Below are positions 1-6,003 of a stretch of 8,281 bases of DNA, in pieces (the stretch's first letter is position 1; the number at the start of each line of letters is the position of its first letter). Made by a program: the position numbers and the translations under genes. The notes beneath the pieces were generated by a model that made no database searches, had not been told where the DNA came from, and was given only the letters and a program-made list of their open reading frames with translations. The DNA lies in contig JBCDBY010000207.1 in assembly GCA_039182715.1 (NCBI GenBank), positions 1 through 8,281 on the forward strand, written 5' to 3'. The stretch comes from JBCDBY01 sp039182715 (lineage in GTDB: Bacteria; Planctomycetota; PLA2).

Positions 1-16
1 AGGCTCTTCGTCAGGC

Positions 17-54
17 CACGAAGCGAACCGTTCCCGTCAACGCACGAAGCGAAC
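17..54. repeat. 12-bp direct repeat at the 3' end of the left gene
   Basis: CACGAAGCGAAC occurs at 17-28 and again, identically, at 43-54. The second copy encodes the extreme C-terminus (minus strand) of the gene ending at 37. The first copy lies just beyond its stop codon, so the tail of the gene looks partly duplicated into its 3' flank. It could be a small tandem duplication or chance; I see no T-tract or hairpin that would make it a terminator. Confidence 0.4.
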
Positions 55-1203
55 GAAAGTTGTGTCCCGCAAGCGCACGGTCGTGCGTCGCACCTTGTAC
101 GGCGTCGCGAGATGAATGCCGTATCCGACGCGCGTCGGGTAGGGGCAGGCGAAGGGCGGCAGATAGCCGTGACGACGCAGGATGAAGCGGTCGTAGTAGC
201 CGTACCGGTAGCGATACTTGCCGTGGGTGCCGTCGTCGAGGACCCGCTTGCGCATGTCGGTCATCGCCTTGTTGTCCGGATCGGCCCAGAGCACCTCGTG
301 CGCGGCATCGAGCGCGCCGGCGACATCCCCGGAGAGATAGCGCAGGTCGGCAAGACGCGTGAAGGCGGAAACCATGTTCTTCTCGCAGTCGCGCGCGATC
401 GCCTCCACGGAAAGCCGCAGATCGTCGGTTTCCAGGTAGGGAACCATGTCGTTGAGCCGGTTCAGGCAGCGGCGCAACGTGTAGGCGGACCAGCGCAGCC
501 GGCGGCGCGCGTCGGGGACGTATTTCATGCGCGTGTTGCGCAGGTAGGTCTTCGCCTTGTCGATTTCCTTGACCTGTTTTTGAACCGCGCGCCGCTGCTT
601 GCGCGCGCGCCGCGCCTTTTCCTCGGCCGCCTTCTGCTCCGAGGCGAACTGCTCGCGCTCGGCGATGAGCTGCATCAGCCCCTCGGTGCGCGGGATCTCG
701 TTGGTCTCCGGGTAGTCCTGCAGGATGCGCTGGCAGAGCACGCGCGCCCGGCGGATGTCGCCGTCGCGCAGCGCCTTCTCCGCCTGCTCGAAGGTCCAGG
801 TCGCCGCCTCCTCGTTCATCTCCAGCTCGATCTCGGGCAGCTTCTTGAGGATCTTGTCGCTCGCCTCGCTGGCGGCGATGTACTGGCGCCACGCCTGGCG
901 GAAGAGGCCGTTCTTGCGGCACCAGGCGGCAAGTCGCATGTGCCCCTCGATGTCCTGCATCGCGATCTGCGATGCCCAGACGTAATAGGCGTGGTGCGGC
1001 ACGATGCGATCGAGCGGAATCGAGAAGACCGCCGACGCGCCGCCCTCCTTCAGGGCGAGCGAAATCCGCATCTTGTCGCCCAGCACGAGCGCGTCACGCG
1101 CCTCGTAGAGCTTGCCGTCCTTCGTCTCGATGAGCTGGATGCCGGCAAAAAGCGGCTGGGCGAAAAGAAAAACAGCAAGGAGCGCAACACTTCGAGGGGC
1201 CAT
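37..1203 (-). CDS. Secreted TPR-like repeat protein with basic tail, function unknown
   Basis: This is a 388-residue protein that I cannot assign to a named function. Residues 1-20 form a signal peptide: short basic N-region, hydrophobic core (VALLAVFLFAQPLFA) and a plausible cleavage after LFA before Gly21, so the product should be exported. Residues 21-75 are a beta-rich segment (ETKDGKLYEARDALVLG). From about 75 to 175 come helix pairs resembling tetratricopeptide repeats (HMRLAAWCRKNGLFRQAWRQYIAA; AEKALRDGDIRRARVLCQRIL). Residues 178-222 are a charged Ala/Lys/Arg/Glu coiled coil, and 280-320 hold another TPR-like pair (LRYLSGDVAGALDAAHEVLWADPD). The last 60 residues are rich in Arg and Tyr. 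The start is supported by a perfect AGGAGG 6 nt upstream. It is divergent from ribBA with a short shared spacer. A scaffolding or periplasmic role is only a guess. Confidence 0.85.
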   Translation of the reverse strand: MAPRSVALLAVFLFAQPLFAGIQLIETKDGKLYEARDALVLGDKMRISLALKEGGASAVFSIPLDRIVPHHAYYVWASQIAMQDIEGHMRLAAWCRKNGLFRQAWRQYIAASEASDKILKKLPEIELEMNEEAATWTFEQAEKALRDGDIRRARVLCQRILQDYPETNEIPRTEGLMQLIAEREQFASEQKAAEEKARRARKQRRAVQKQVKEIDKAKTYLRNTRMKYVPDARRRLRWSAYTLRRCLNRLNDMVPYLETDDLRLSVEAIARDCEKNMVSAFTRLADLRYLSGDVAGALDAAHEVLWADPDNKAMTDMRKRVLDDGTHGKYRYRYGYYDRFILRRHGYLPPFACPYPTRVGYGIHLATPYKVRRTTVRLRDTTFVRFVR

Positions 1204-1207
1204 CCGG

Positions 1208-1214
1208 TCCTCCT
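1208..1214 (-). promoter_or_regulatory. Strong Shine-Dalgarno of the secreted repeat protein
   Basis: On the minus strand the sequence reads AGGAGGA and ends 4 nt before the ATG at 1203 (AGGAGG core 5-6 nt away). It is one of the strongest ribosome-binding sites in the window and fixes the start of the gene. Its outermost base overlaps the TATAAT element of the opposite strand. Confidence 0.7.
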
Positions 1215-1219
1215 ATAAT
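1214..1219 (+). promoter_or_regulatory. Candidate sigma-70 -10 box (TATAAT) for ribBA
   Basis: A perfect TATAAT stands out in GC-rich DNA, 80 nt before the preferred ribBA start at 1299 and 32 nt before the alternative ATG at 1251. No good -35 hexamer lies 16-18 nt upstream (TTCGAG at 1191-1196 is poor), so the assignment rests on the -10 alone. The leader between this box and 1299 shows no recognisable FMN-riboswitch core. Confidence 0.4.
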
Positions 1220-1298
1220 CTTCGTCGGGCGCGAGAGCCTGGCGACACGTATGAGAACGCTGTTCGCCGGGCCTTTGCAAGCGCGCTCCCCCTTCATC

Positions 1299-2531
1299 AT
1301 GCCGCTCGCCGACATCCCCTCCGTCCTCGAAGACATCCGCAACGGAAAGATGGTCATCCTGGTGGACGACCCCGACCGTGAAAACGAGGGCGACATCTGC
1401 ATGGCCGCCTCGAAGATCACGCCCGAGGCCATCAATTTCATGGCCACGCACGCGCGCGGCTGGATCTGCCTGACCCTGGATGAGGACACCGCCGACCGGC
1501 TCGAGCTGCCGGTGATGGTGCAGGACAACAATTCCCGCTACCGCACCAACTTCACCGTCACGATCGAGGCGAAGACCGGTGTGACGACCGGTATTTCCGC
1601 CGCGGACCGCGCGCGGACCATCCAGGTCGCCGCCGACCCCGACTCGGTCGCGTCCGATCTCGCGCGGCCCGGTCACATCCAGCCGATTCGCGCGCGGCGC
1701 GGCGGCGTGCTCGTGCGCACCGGCCAGACGGAGGGCTCCGTCGACCTGTCGCGCCTTGCGGGACTCGACCCCACCGGCGTGATCTGCGAGATCATGAACG
1801 AGGACGGCACGATGGCGCGCATGCCGGAGCTGGAGGTCTTCGCCGAGAAGCACGGCCTCAAGATCTGCAGCGTCGCGCAGATCATCGAATACCGGCGAAC
1901 CCACGAGCGGCTCATCGAGAAGGGCGAGACCATTCCGCTGCCGACGCGCCACGGCGACTTCATGCTGCACCTGTATCGCAGCAAGGTCGATCGCCTCCCG
2001 CACTTCGCGCTCACCAAGAACATCGAAACGCCCACGACCGAAGAGGGCAATGCGCCCAACCCCGAGCCGATTCTCGTCCGGCCGCACTCCGAGTGCCTGA
2101 CCGGCGACGTCTTCCACTCGCTGCGCTGCGACTGCGGCGACCAGCTCCAGTACGCCATGGAGCAGATCGAGCGCGAGGGCAAAGGCATCATCCTCTACAT
2201 GCGCCAGGAGGGCCGCGGCATCGGCATCGAGAACAAGCTGAAGGCGTACAAGCTCCAGGACGAGGGCATGGACACGGTCGAGGCCAACCTCGCGCTCGGC
2301 TTCAAGGCGGACCAGCGCGACTACGGCGTCGGCGCGCAGATCCTGCGCCACCTCGGCGTGCGCGACATGCGGGTCCTGACCAACAATCCCCGCAAGTTCC
2401 GGGCACTGCAGGGCTACGGGCTGCAGATCGTGGAGCGGGTGCCGATCCAGGTGCCCTCGAACCCCAAGAACGAGCGCTATCTCAAGACGAAGCAGGAGAA
2501 GATGGGCCACATCTTCGACGAGGAGGAGTAG
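1299..2531 (+). CDS. ribBA: Bifunctional 3,4-dihydroxy-2-butanone-4-phosphate synthase / GTP cyclohydrolase II
   Basis: Cytoplasmic enzyme supplying both riboflavin precursors: the RibB half converts ribulose 5-phosphate to 3,4-dihydroxy-2-butanone 4-phosphate, and the RibA half opens GTP to the diaminopyrimidine. Residues 1-200 are RibB: DDPDRENEGD (23-32), MATHARG (48-54), RPGHIQPIRA (123-132), GVICEIMNEDGTMAR (160-174). Residues about 210-410 are RibA: zinc cysteines C266, C277 and C279 (CLTGD...RCDCG), RQEGRGIG (302-309), ADQRD with the expected Asp and Arg (337-341), LTNNPRK (360-366). Length (410 aa) is normal. I prefer ATG 1299 because family members start just before this LEDIRNGKMVI segment; ATG 1251 would add 16 unconserved residues, and neither start has a good SD. 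Oddity: Gln143 replaces the usual His in the G(H)TE motif, a metal ligand in characterised RibB. Confidence 0.97.
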   Translation: MPLADIPSVLEDIRNGKMVILVDDPDRENEGDICMAASKITPEAINFMATHARGWICLTLDEDTADRLELPVMVQDNNSRYRTNFTVTIEAKTGVTTGISAADRARTIQVAADPDSVASDLARPGHIQPIRARRGGVLVRTGQTEGSVDLSRLAGLDPTGVICEIMNEDGTMARMPELEVFAEKHGLKICSVAQIIEYRRTHERLIEKGETIPLPTRHGDFMLHLYRSKVDRLPHFALTKNIETPTTEEGNAPNPEPILVRPHSECLTGDVFHSLRCDCGDQLQYAMEQIEREGKGIILYMRQEGRGIGIENKLKAYKLQDEGMDTVEANLALGFKADQRDYGVGAQILRHLGVRDMRVLTNNPRKFRALQGYGLQIVERVPIQVPSNPKNERYLKTKQEKMGHIFDEEE

Positions 2532-2534
2532 TCG

Positions 2535-2619
2535 TCAGTGATCAGTTGGCAGTTTTCAGTGGGCGATCGGACGACCCGAGTTTCTCCCGCGGCGCACTGA
2601 TTACTGACAACTGAAAACT
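2535..2619. repeat. Imperfect inverted repeat with 7-nt periodic arms (CAGTNNN units)
   Basis: Arms at 2537-2560 and 2596-2619 pair at 19 of 24 positions around a 35-nt loop. Each arm is a run of heptamers: CAGTGAT, CAGTTGG and CAGTTTT, then CAGT, on the left; the reverse complement of the right arm reads the same way (AGTTTTC, AGTTGTC, AGTAATC). It begins 3 nt after the ribBA stop and is followed by C-rich sequence rather than a T-tract, so it is not a canonical intrinsic terminator. It may protect the 3' end of the ribBA mRNA, or be a copy of a dispersed genomic repeat. Confidence 0.8.
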
Positions 2620-2630
2620 CCCTCCCCCCG

Positions 2631-2656
2631 GGAATAAACCCGTCCTGCGCGTCGTC
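2631..2656 (+). promoter_or_regulatory. ECF-sigma-type promoter of the sigma factor operon
   Basis: GGAATAAAC (2631-2639, preceded by GG) is a good ECF -35 'GGAA' element, and CGTC (2653-2656) a good -10. The spacing between GGAAT and CGTC is 17 nt, as in well-characterised ECF promoters. Transcription would start near 2663, leaving about 20 nt before ATG 2685. Position and motif together suggest that the sigma factor autoregulates its own operon. The motif is seen directly; recognition by this particular sigma factor is inference. Confidence 0.65.
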
Positions 2657-2684
2657 TCACGGTCGTCCCAGATGGGGCGATACG

Positions 2685-3254
2685 ATGCCGCTCGCTATGA
2701 AAGCCGCCGAGGCCCGACCGGGTGATTCCGATCTTGTTGCGCGACTGCGCACCGGGGATCCCGATGCGTTACGGGCGGTCGTCGAGCGCTACCAGGACCG
2801 CATCTTCGCCCTGATTTACGGCATCGTCCGCGACCGGCACGAGGTGGAGGACGTCGCCCAGGAGGTCTTCCTCAAGGTCTTCCGGCGCATCGACGCCTTC
2901 GACGGACGCTCGCGCTTCTACACCTGGCTCTACCGCGTGGCGGCCAACACGGCCAAGGACCACGTGAAGAAGCGTTCACGCCGCCCTTCGGTGGCGCTGG
3001 AGGAGGAGGAGCGCATCGAATCGGATACGCACGGCCCCTCGGAGCAAGCCTCGCGCACCGAAACGCGTCGAAGGGTGCGGGCGGCCATCGACGGCCTCGC
3101 CCCGCGTTACCGGGAGGTGCTCACGCTGCGCGAGCTCGAGGGGCTCTCCTACAACGAAATCGCCGCCGTCCTGCGCGTTTCCATCGGCACGGTCGAAAGC
3201 CGGCTGCACCGCGCACGGCAGCGACTCAAAGAGGTTTTGAGCAACGATGCCTGA
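2685..3254 (+). CDS. ECF-family RNA polymerase sigma factor (RpoE/SigW-like)
   Basis: A 189-residue alternative sigma factor that should redirect RNA polymerase to ECF promoters. Region 2 spans about residues 28-98: VVERYQDRIFALIYGIVRDRHEVEDVAQEVF carries the 2.1/2.2 core-binding helices (split here around D55), and FYTWLYRVAANTAKD the -10 recognition and melting helix. An acidic linker with EEEERIESD (106-114) joins it to region 4 (129-182), whose helix-turn-helix LSYNEIAAVLRVSIGTVESRL (154-174) reads the -35. There is no C-terminal extension, so it is a plain two-domain ECF factor. ATG 2685 has GGGG about 8 nt upstream; ATG 2697 is possible but lacks an SD. The gene overlaps the next by 8 nt, the standard sigma/anti-sigma arrangement, and has its own ECF-like promoter just upstream. 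Confidence 0.96.
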   Translation: MPLAMKAAEARPGDSDLVARLRTGDPDALRAVVERYQDRIFALIYGIVRDRHEVEDVAQEVFLKVFRRIDAFDGRSRFYTWLYRVAANTAKDHVKKRSRRPSVALEEEERIESDTHGPSEQASRTETRRRVRAAIDGLAPRYREVLTLRELEGLSYNEIAAVLRVSIGTVESRLHRARQRLKEVLSNDA

Positions 3255-3639
3255 CTACACGGATTCCGATCTCTGGCGCTATCTCGACGGCGAGCTGCCG
3301 GCCGCGACCGCCGCGGTGGTGCGCGAAGCGGCGCAGTCCGACCCCGCGCTGCAGGCGCGGCTGGACGAGCTGCGCACGATTTCCGCGGCCGTCCTCGACG
3401 GCGCGCCCAAGCCGACGGAGGGATTCTCCAACCGCGTCGTCGCCGCCGCCCTGCTGCAGGGCGCGACGCCCCCGACCGCCGATGTGATCGAGCTGCGCCG
3501 CTTCGTGCGGCGGGCGCTGGTCGCCGCGGCGGTGCTGGCGGCCGTCGGCCTCGGCTATCTCGCCCTTGAGGTGATGCCGGAGCTTCTGCTGGGTCCGGAC
3601 CTGCAGGCGGGCAGCGACCCGCTCCTGGAGAGCCGGTAA
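3247..3639 (+). CDS. Membrane-anchored anti-sigma-like protein without zinc ligands
   Basis: A 130-residue protein expected to hold the upstream sigma factor at the inner membrane. Residues 7-45 (DLWRYLDGELPAATAAVVR, then DPALQARLDELR) follow the 'YLDGELPxxxxxxVxxxLxxDPxxxxxLxxL' pattern of anti-sigma N-terminal domains. Residues 89-110 form one transmembrane helix (ALVAAAVLAAVGLGYLALEV), leaving about 20 residues outside. The protein contains no His or Cys, so the HxxxCxxC zinc site of ZAS-type anti-sigmas is absent. Its start overlaps the sigma gene by 8 nt and its stop overlaps the next start (TAATG), implying translational coupling and near-stoichiometric synthesis. The role is inferred from topology, the N-terminal pattern and context; direct similarity is weak. 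Confidence 0.8.
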   Translation: MPDYTDSDLWRYLDGELPAATAAVVREAAQSDPALQARLDELRTISAAVLDGAPKPTEGFSNRVVAAALLQGATPPTADVIELRRFVRRALVAAAVLAAVGLGYLALEVMPELLLGPDLQAGSDPLLESR

Positions 3640-3986
3640 TGGCGGGCCTCAAGCGGACCATCGCCGCCGCGCTGCTGCTCGCCTTCGTGGCGGGCCTGGG
3701 CGCCGGCGCCTGGATGAGCGATCTGCGGGCGGCACCGCGCAAGGCCGCGACGCCCAGCGCCGACCGGCGCGCCGACGCGTTCCAGGAGAAGTACGACCTG
3801 ACGGCGAGCCAGCGGCGGCGCGTGCGCGACATCATCGTGCGCTACGACCAGAAGCGTCGCTCCATCCTGACCGAGCTCGATTCGGAGCGCTGGCAGCGCA
3901 TCGAGCGGCTGGCGGCGGTTTCCCGCCAGGCGATCGACGAGATTCTCCGCGAGGAGGATGGTCCCGGTTCGACGCCGGGCGGCTAA
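3639..3986 (+). CDS. Membrane-anchored Spy/CpxP/CnrX-like periplasmic helical protein, candidate sensor
   Basis: A 115-residue protein. Residues 5-27 form an N-terminal membrane anchor or uncleaved signal (IAAALLLAFVAGLGAGAW), and the remainder is a periplasmic, all-helical domain. LTASQ at 54-58, followed by a helix (RRRVRDIIVRYDQKRRSILTEL) and a second helix (ERWQRIERLAAVSRQAIDEIL), matches the LTxxQ-helix-helix layout of the Spy/CpxP/ZraP/CnrX superfamily. In CnrYXH-type modules such a protein senses a periplasmic cue and controls the anti-sigma, and this gene occupies the matching position, sharing TAATG with the anti-sigma gene. It contains no His and no Cys, so it cannot bind metal the way CnrX does; a chaperone-like or misfolded-protein sensing role is possible. 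The family call is moderate, the sensor role is inference. Confidence 0.72.
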   Translation: MAGLKRTIAAALLLAFVAGLGAGAWMSDLRAAPRKAATPSADRRADAFQEKYDLTASQRRRVRDIIVRYDQKRRSILTELDSERWQRIERLAAVSRQAIDEILREEDGPGSTPGG

Positions 3987-4000
3987 GATACGGGCTTCGC

Positions 4001-5761
4001 ATGGGCAAGGCAGTCGGACTCGAGATCCACCCCCGCGGCGTTCGCGCCGTCGAACTGAGCGGCACCGCGAAGAAGGTGCGCATCCAGCGCTACGAGGAGC
4101 GCACGGTGACCTCCCGGGGCGGCATGCCCGATCCCGAGGAGCTGAACGAGGCACTCGCCTCGATCTTCAAGTCGATGCCGAAGAACGCGGTCGTGGCCTG
4201 CGTGGACGCCCACGACACGGTCACCCGCGAGATTCCGGTGCCCTTCACCTCCGACGACCAGATCAAGAAGGTCGTCAAGTACGAGGCGGAGCACCATCTG
4301 CACGACTGCGACGCCGACGACGTGATCGTGCAGTTCGCCAAGATCCAGGAGTCGACCGACGGCACCAACCTGCTCGTCTTCGCGGCCAAGAAAGAGGACA
4401 TCCGCCGGCGCATCGACGCCTGCCGCGACGCGGGCGTGGAGCTGCTGGCGCTCGACCTCGACGCGATCGCGACGCTGCACGCCGTCCAGGCGGCCGGCGT
4501 GCTCGCGGAGTCGCCCGACACGATCCTGCTGCACATCAACCACCGCTCGACCGACATCCTCTTCATCCAGGAGGGGAAGCTGCGGGCGCTGCGCTCGGTG
4601 CGCATGGGCGTCGACTCGATCGCGCAGGGCCTCGCCCGCGACATGGATATCGAGTTCAACGAGGCGGACGAGAAGCTGCTCGAGATCGCCCGCGGCAACG
4701 AGGGCGACGACCTCATCGTGGCGGCCGACGGCGGCCTCGACGACAAGGTCGACACCGAGAAGAGCCACGCCGAGCTGGAGCGCGACCTCTTCCGCCAGAA
4801 GCGCGACGAGTTCGTGGCGCGGCTGAAGCGCGAGTACGTGCGCAGCAGCGCCGCGCTGCGCACCAGCGCGAGCCCGCGCATGCTGGTGACCGGCCCCGGC
4901 ATCCGCGTGCCCGGCCTGGTCGACCTGCTTTCCGAGCGTCTCGGCCGCACGATCGACATGTTCCTGCCGTCGGACTACTTCGACGGCAAGACGGGCAACG
5001 ACCAGGGTGACTCCTCTCGGGACTTCGACGGCAACGGCACCGTCGCGCTCGGCCTTGCGCTGGCGGGCGTCGGCGCGGGCGCGCTTCCGATCGACTTCCG
5101 CCAGGAGGACCTCAAGGTCGCCAACAAGTTCGAGCTGCTGAAGGGCACGCTCGCCGTGTCGGTCACGCTGCTCTTCCTGGCGCTGATGGCCGCGTCGTTC
5201 TACTTCGTGAAGAAGAAGAAGGACCTGCAGGGCACGCGCGACGACACGATGTTCTATCGCATCCAGACGGATGCCTATAAGCCGTTCAACGAGATCGTCG
5301 GCAAGTTCAACGGACTCGGCGAGGCGCTCGTGTCGGAACGCATGAAGCTCGACGCGGTCGAGGTCGAGAACGGCGACGGCAAGACGCCGCATCATGCGCT
5401 CAAGCGGTTCAACCGTGCGCTGCGCAAGATGCAGAAGCACCTGAACAAGATCGTCGGCGAAACCGGCGTGAAGCCGATCCGCAGCTCGCTCAACCGCTGG
5501 AACGCCATCATGGGCGTCGTCGGCAAGGTGCGCGACGAGAAGGGCTACGTCGACATCGACAGCATCGACCTCGAACAGGACACGGTGCGCCTGACGGCGA
5601 TCGTGGACAGCGCGACGACCGGCGAGCTGCTGCAGAAGAACATCTCCGAACTCCCGGAGATGGAAGGGCTCGAGTCGCCGCCGTCGGGCGTCGGCATCTC
5701 CCCCATCGCCGGCTCCAACTACGGCAAGGTCCGCCTCGAGTGGAAGGAAGCGAAGAGGTAG
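4001..5761 (+). CDS. PilM-PilN fusion / GspL-like inner-membrane assembly platform protein
   Basis: A 586-residue protein combining a cytoplasmic PilM-type actin-like fold with a PilN/GspL-type membrane and periplasmic part. Residues 3-360 are PilM-like: GLEIHPRGVRAVELSG (6-21), the REIPVPF segment (77-83), LDLDAIATLHA (151-161), the DGxxxxxR-like EGKLRALRSVRMG (191-203), LVTGPGIRVPGL (295-306) and the closing VALGLALAGVG (348-358). LPIDFRQEDL (362-371) corresponds to the start of the PilN/GspL part; one transmembrane helix follows at about 380-403, and then a periplasmic domain of about 180 residues. Such proteins link the secretion or pilus ATPase to the inner-membrane platform. Both phosphate-binding loops look degenerate (LEIHPRG, LHINHRS), so nucleotide binding is doubtful, as in GspL. 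It starts 14 bp after the sensor-like gene, suggesting one transcript. Whether it serves type II secretion or type IV pili cannot be settled here. Confidence 0.85.
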   Translation: MGKAVGLEIHPRGVRAVELSGTAKKVRIQRYEERTVTSRGGMPDPEELNEALASIFKSMPKNAVVACVDAHDTVTREIPVPFTSDDQIKKVVKYEAEHHLHDCDADDVIVQFAKIQESTDGTNLLVFAAKKEDIRRRIDACRDAGVELLALDLDAIATLHAVQAAGVLAESPDTILLHINHRSTDILFIQEGKLRALRSVRMGVDSIAQGLARDMDIEFNEADEKLLEIARGNEGDDLIVAADGGLDDKVDTEKSHAELERDLFRQKRDEFVARLKREYVRSSAALRTSASPRMLVTGPGIRVPGLVDLLSERLGRTIDMFLPSDYFDGKTGNDQGDSSRDFDGNGTVALGLALAGVGAGALPIDFRQEDLKVANKFELLKGTLAVSVTLLFLALMAASFYFVKKKKDLQGTRDDTMFYRIQTDAYKPFNEIVGKFNGLGEALVSERMKLDAVEVENGDGKTPHHALKRFNRALRKMQKHLNKIVGETGVKPIRSSLNRWNAIMGVVGKVRDEKGYVDIDSIDLEQDTVRLTAIVDSATTGELLQKNISELPEMEGLESPPSGVGISPIAGSNYGKVRLEWKEAKR

Positions 5762-5802
5762 CCCGCCTTGATCATGGCTGCGCGCGGGCAACGGAGTCTC
5801 AC

Positions 5803-6003
5803 TTGAGAAGAAACAGAACCAATCGCGAGGAAGTTCGGCGCGAAGCCTTCCGGTCGCCCGTTCTGGGCGAGGACGGGTCGTCGAGCTCGAGGACGCCCGA
5901 GGAAGCTGTGGCCAACGGTCACCGCGACGAGGGCGGACGCGGAGATCGGCGATCCGGTCCGGCCAGAACCCGCGCGGCCATGAACAAGGCGGGCGTCCGA
6001 TGA
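5803..6003 (+). CDS. Possible TTG-initiated small ORF coupled to the GspM-like gene
   Basis: The 238-nt gap between the two assembly-platform genes contains a 66-codon frame starting at TTG 5803, with GGAG at 5793-5796 (6-nt spacing), and ending in an ATGA overlap with the next start. These start and stop features favour translation. Against it, the product is Arg/Glu/Ser-rich (RRNRTNREEVRREAF at the start), with no hydrophobic segment or recognisable domain, and its third codon positions look less GC-rich than those of its neighbours. The other two plus frames give no convincing protein: one contains a 10-codon ATG frame (5774-5806), the other runs open into the downstream gene without a usual start codon. 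Treat it as either a small coupling peptide or a structured spacer. Confidence 0.35.
   Translation: MRRNRTNREEVRREAFRSPVLGEDGSSSSRTPEEAVANGHRDEGGRGDRRSGPARTRAAMNKAGVR

Noticed and set aside
17..54. Attachment site or element end suggested by the 12-bp direct repeat
   Set aside because: There is no integrase or element between the copies; they are only 26 bp apart and one is coding, so a small local duplication or chance is simpler.
112..1218. Long plus-strand open frame antisense to the secreted repeat protein
   Set aside because: It is a GC-rich shadow frame: low-complexity Arg/Leu/Val product with no domain, whereas the minus-strand frame has a signal peptide, a perfect SD and a sensible repeat architecture.
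1251..1298. N-terminal extension of RibBA from ATG 1251
   Set aside because: The 16 extra residues do not match the family and have no clear SD; the homology starts at ATG 1299. It remains possible.
1204..1298. FMN riboswitch upstream of ribBA
   Set aside because: The spacer is too short and I do not see the conserved FMN-aptamer core sequences.
1050..2510. 486-codon minus-strand frame opposite ribBA
   Set aside because: ribBA motifs on the plus strand are unambiguous, and the minus frame has only biased composition.
2535..2640. Rho-independent terminator after ribBA
   Set aside because: The stem is followed by a C-tract, not a run of T, and the loop is 35 nt.
5772..5999. In-frame upstream extension of the GspM-like protein
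   Set aside because: The frame is open but lacks a usual start codon, is basic low-complexity sequence, and would put a long tail before a membrane helix that normally lies near the N-terminus.
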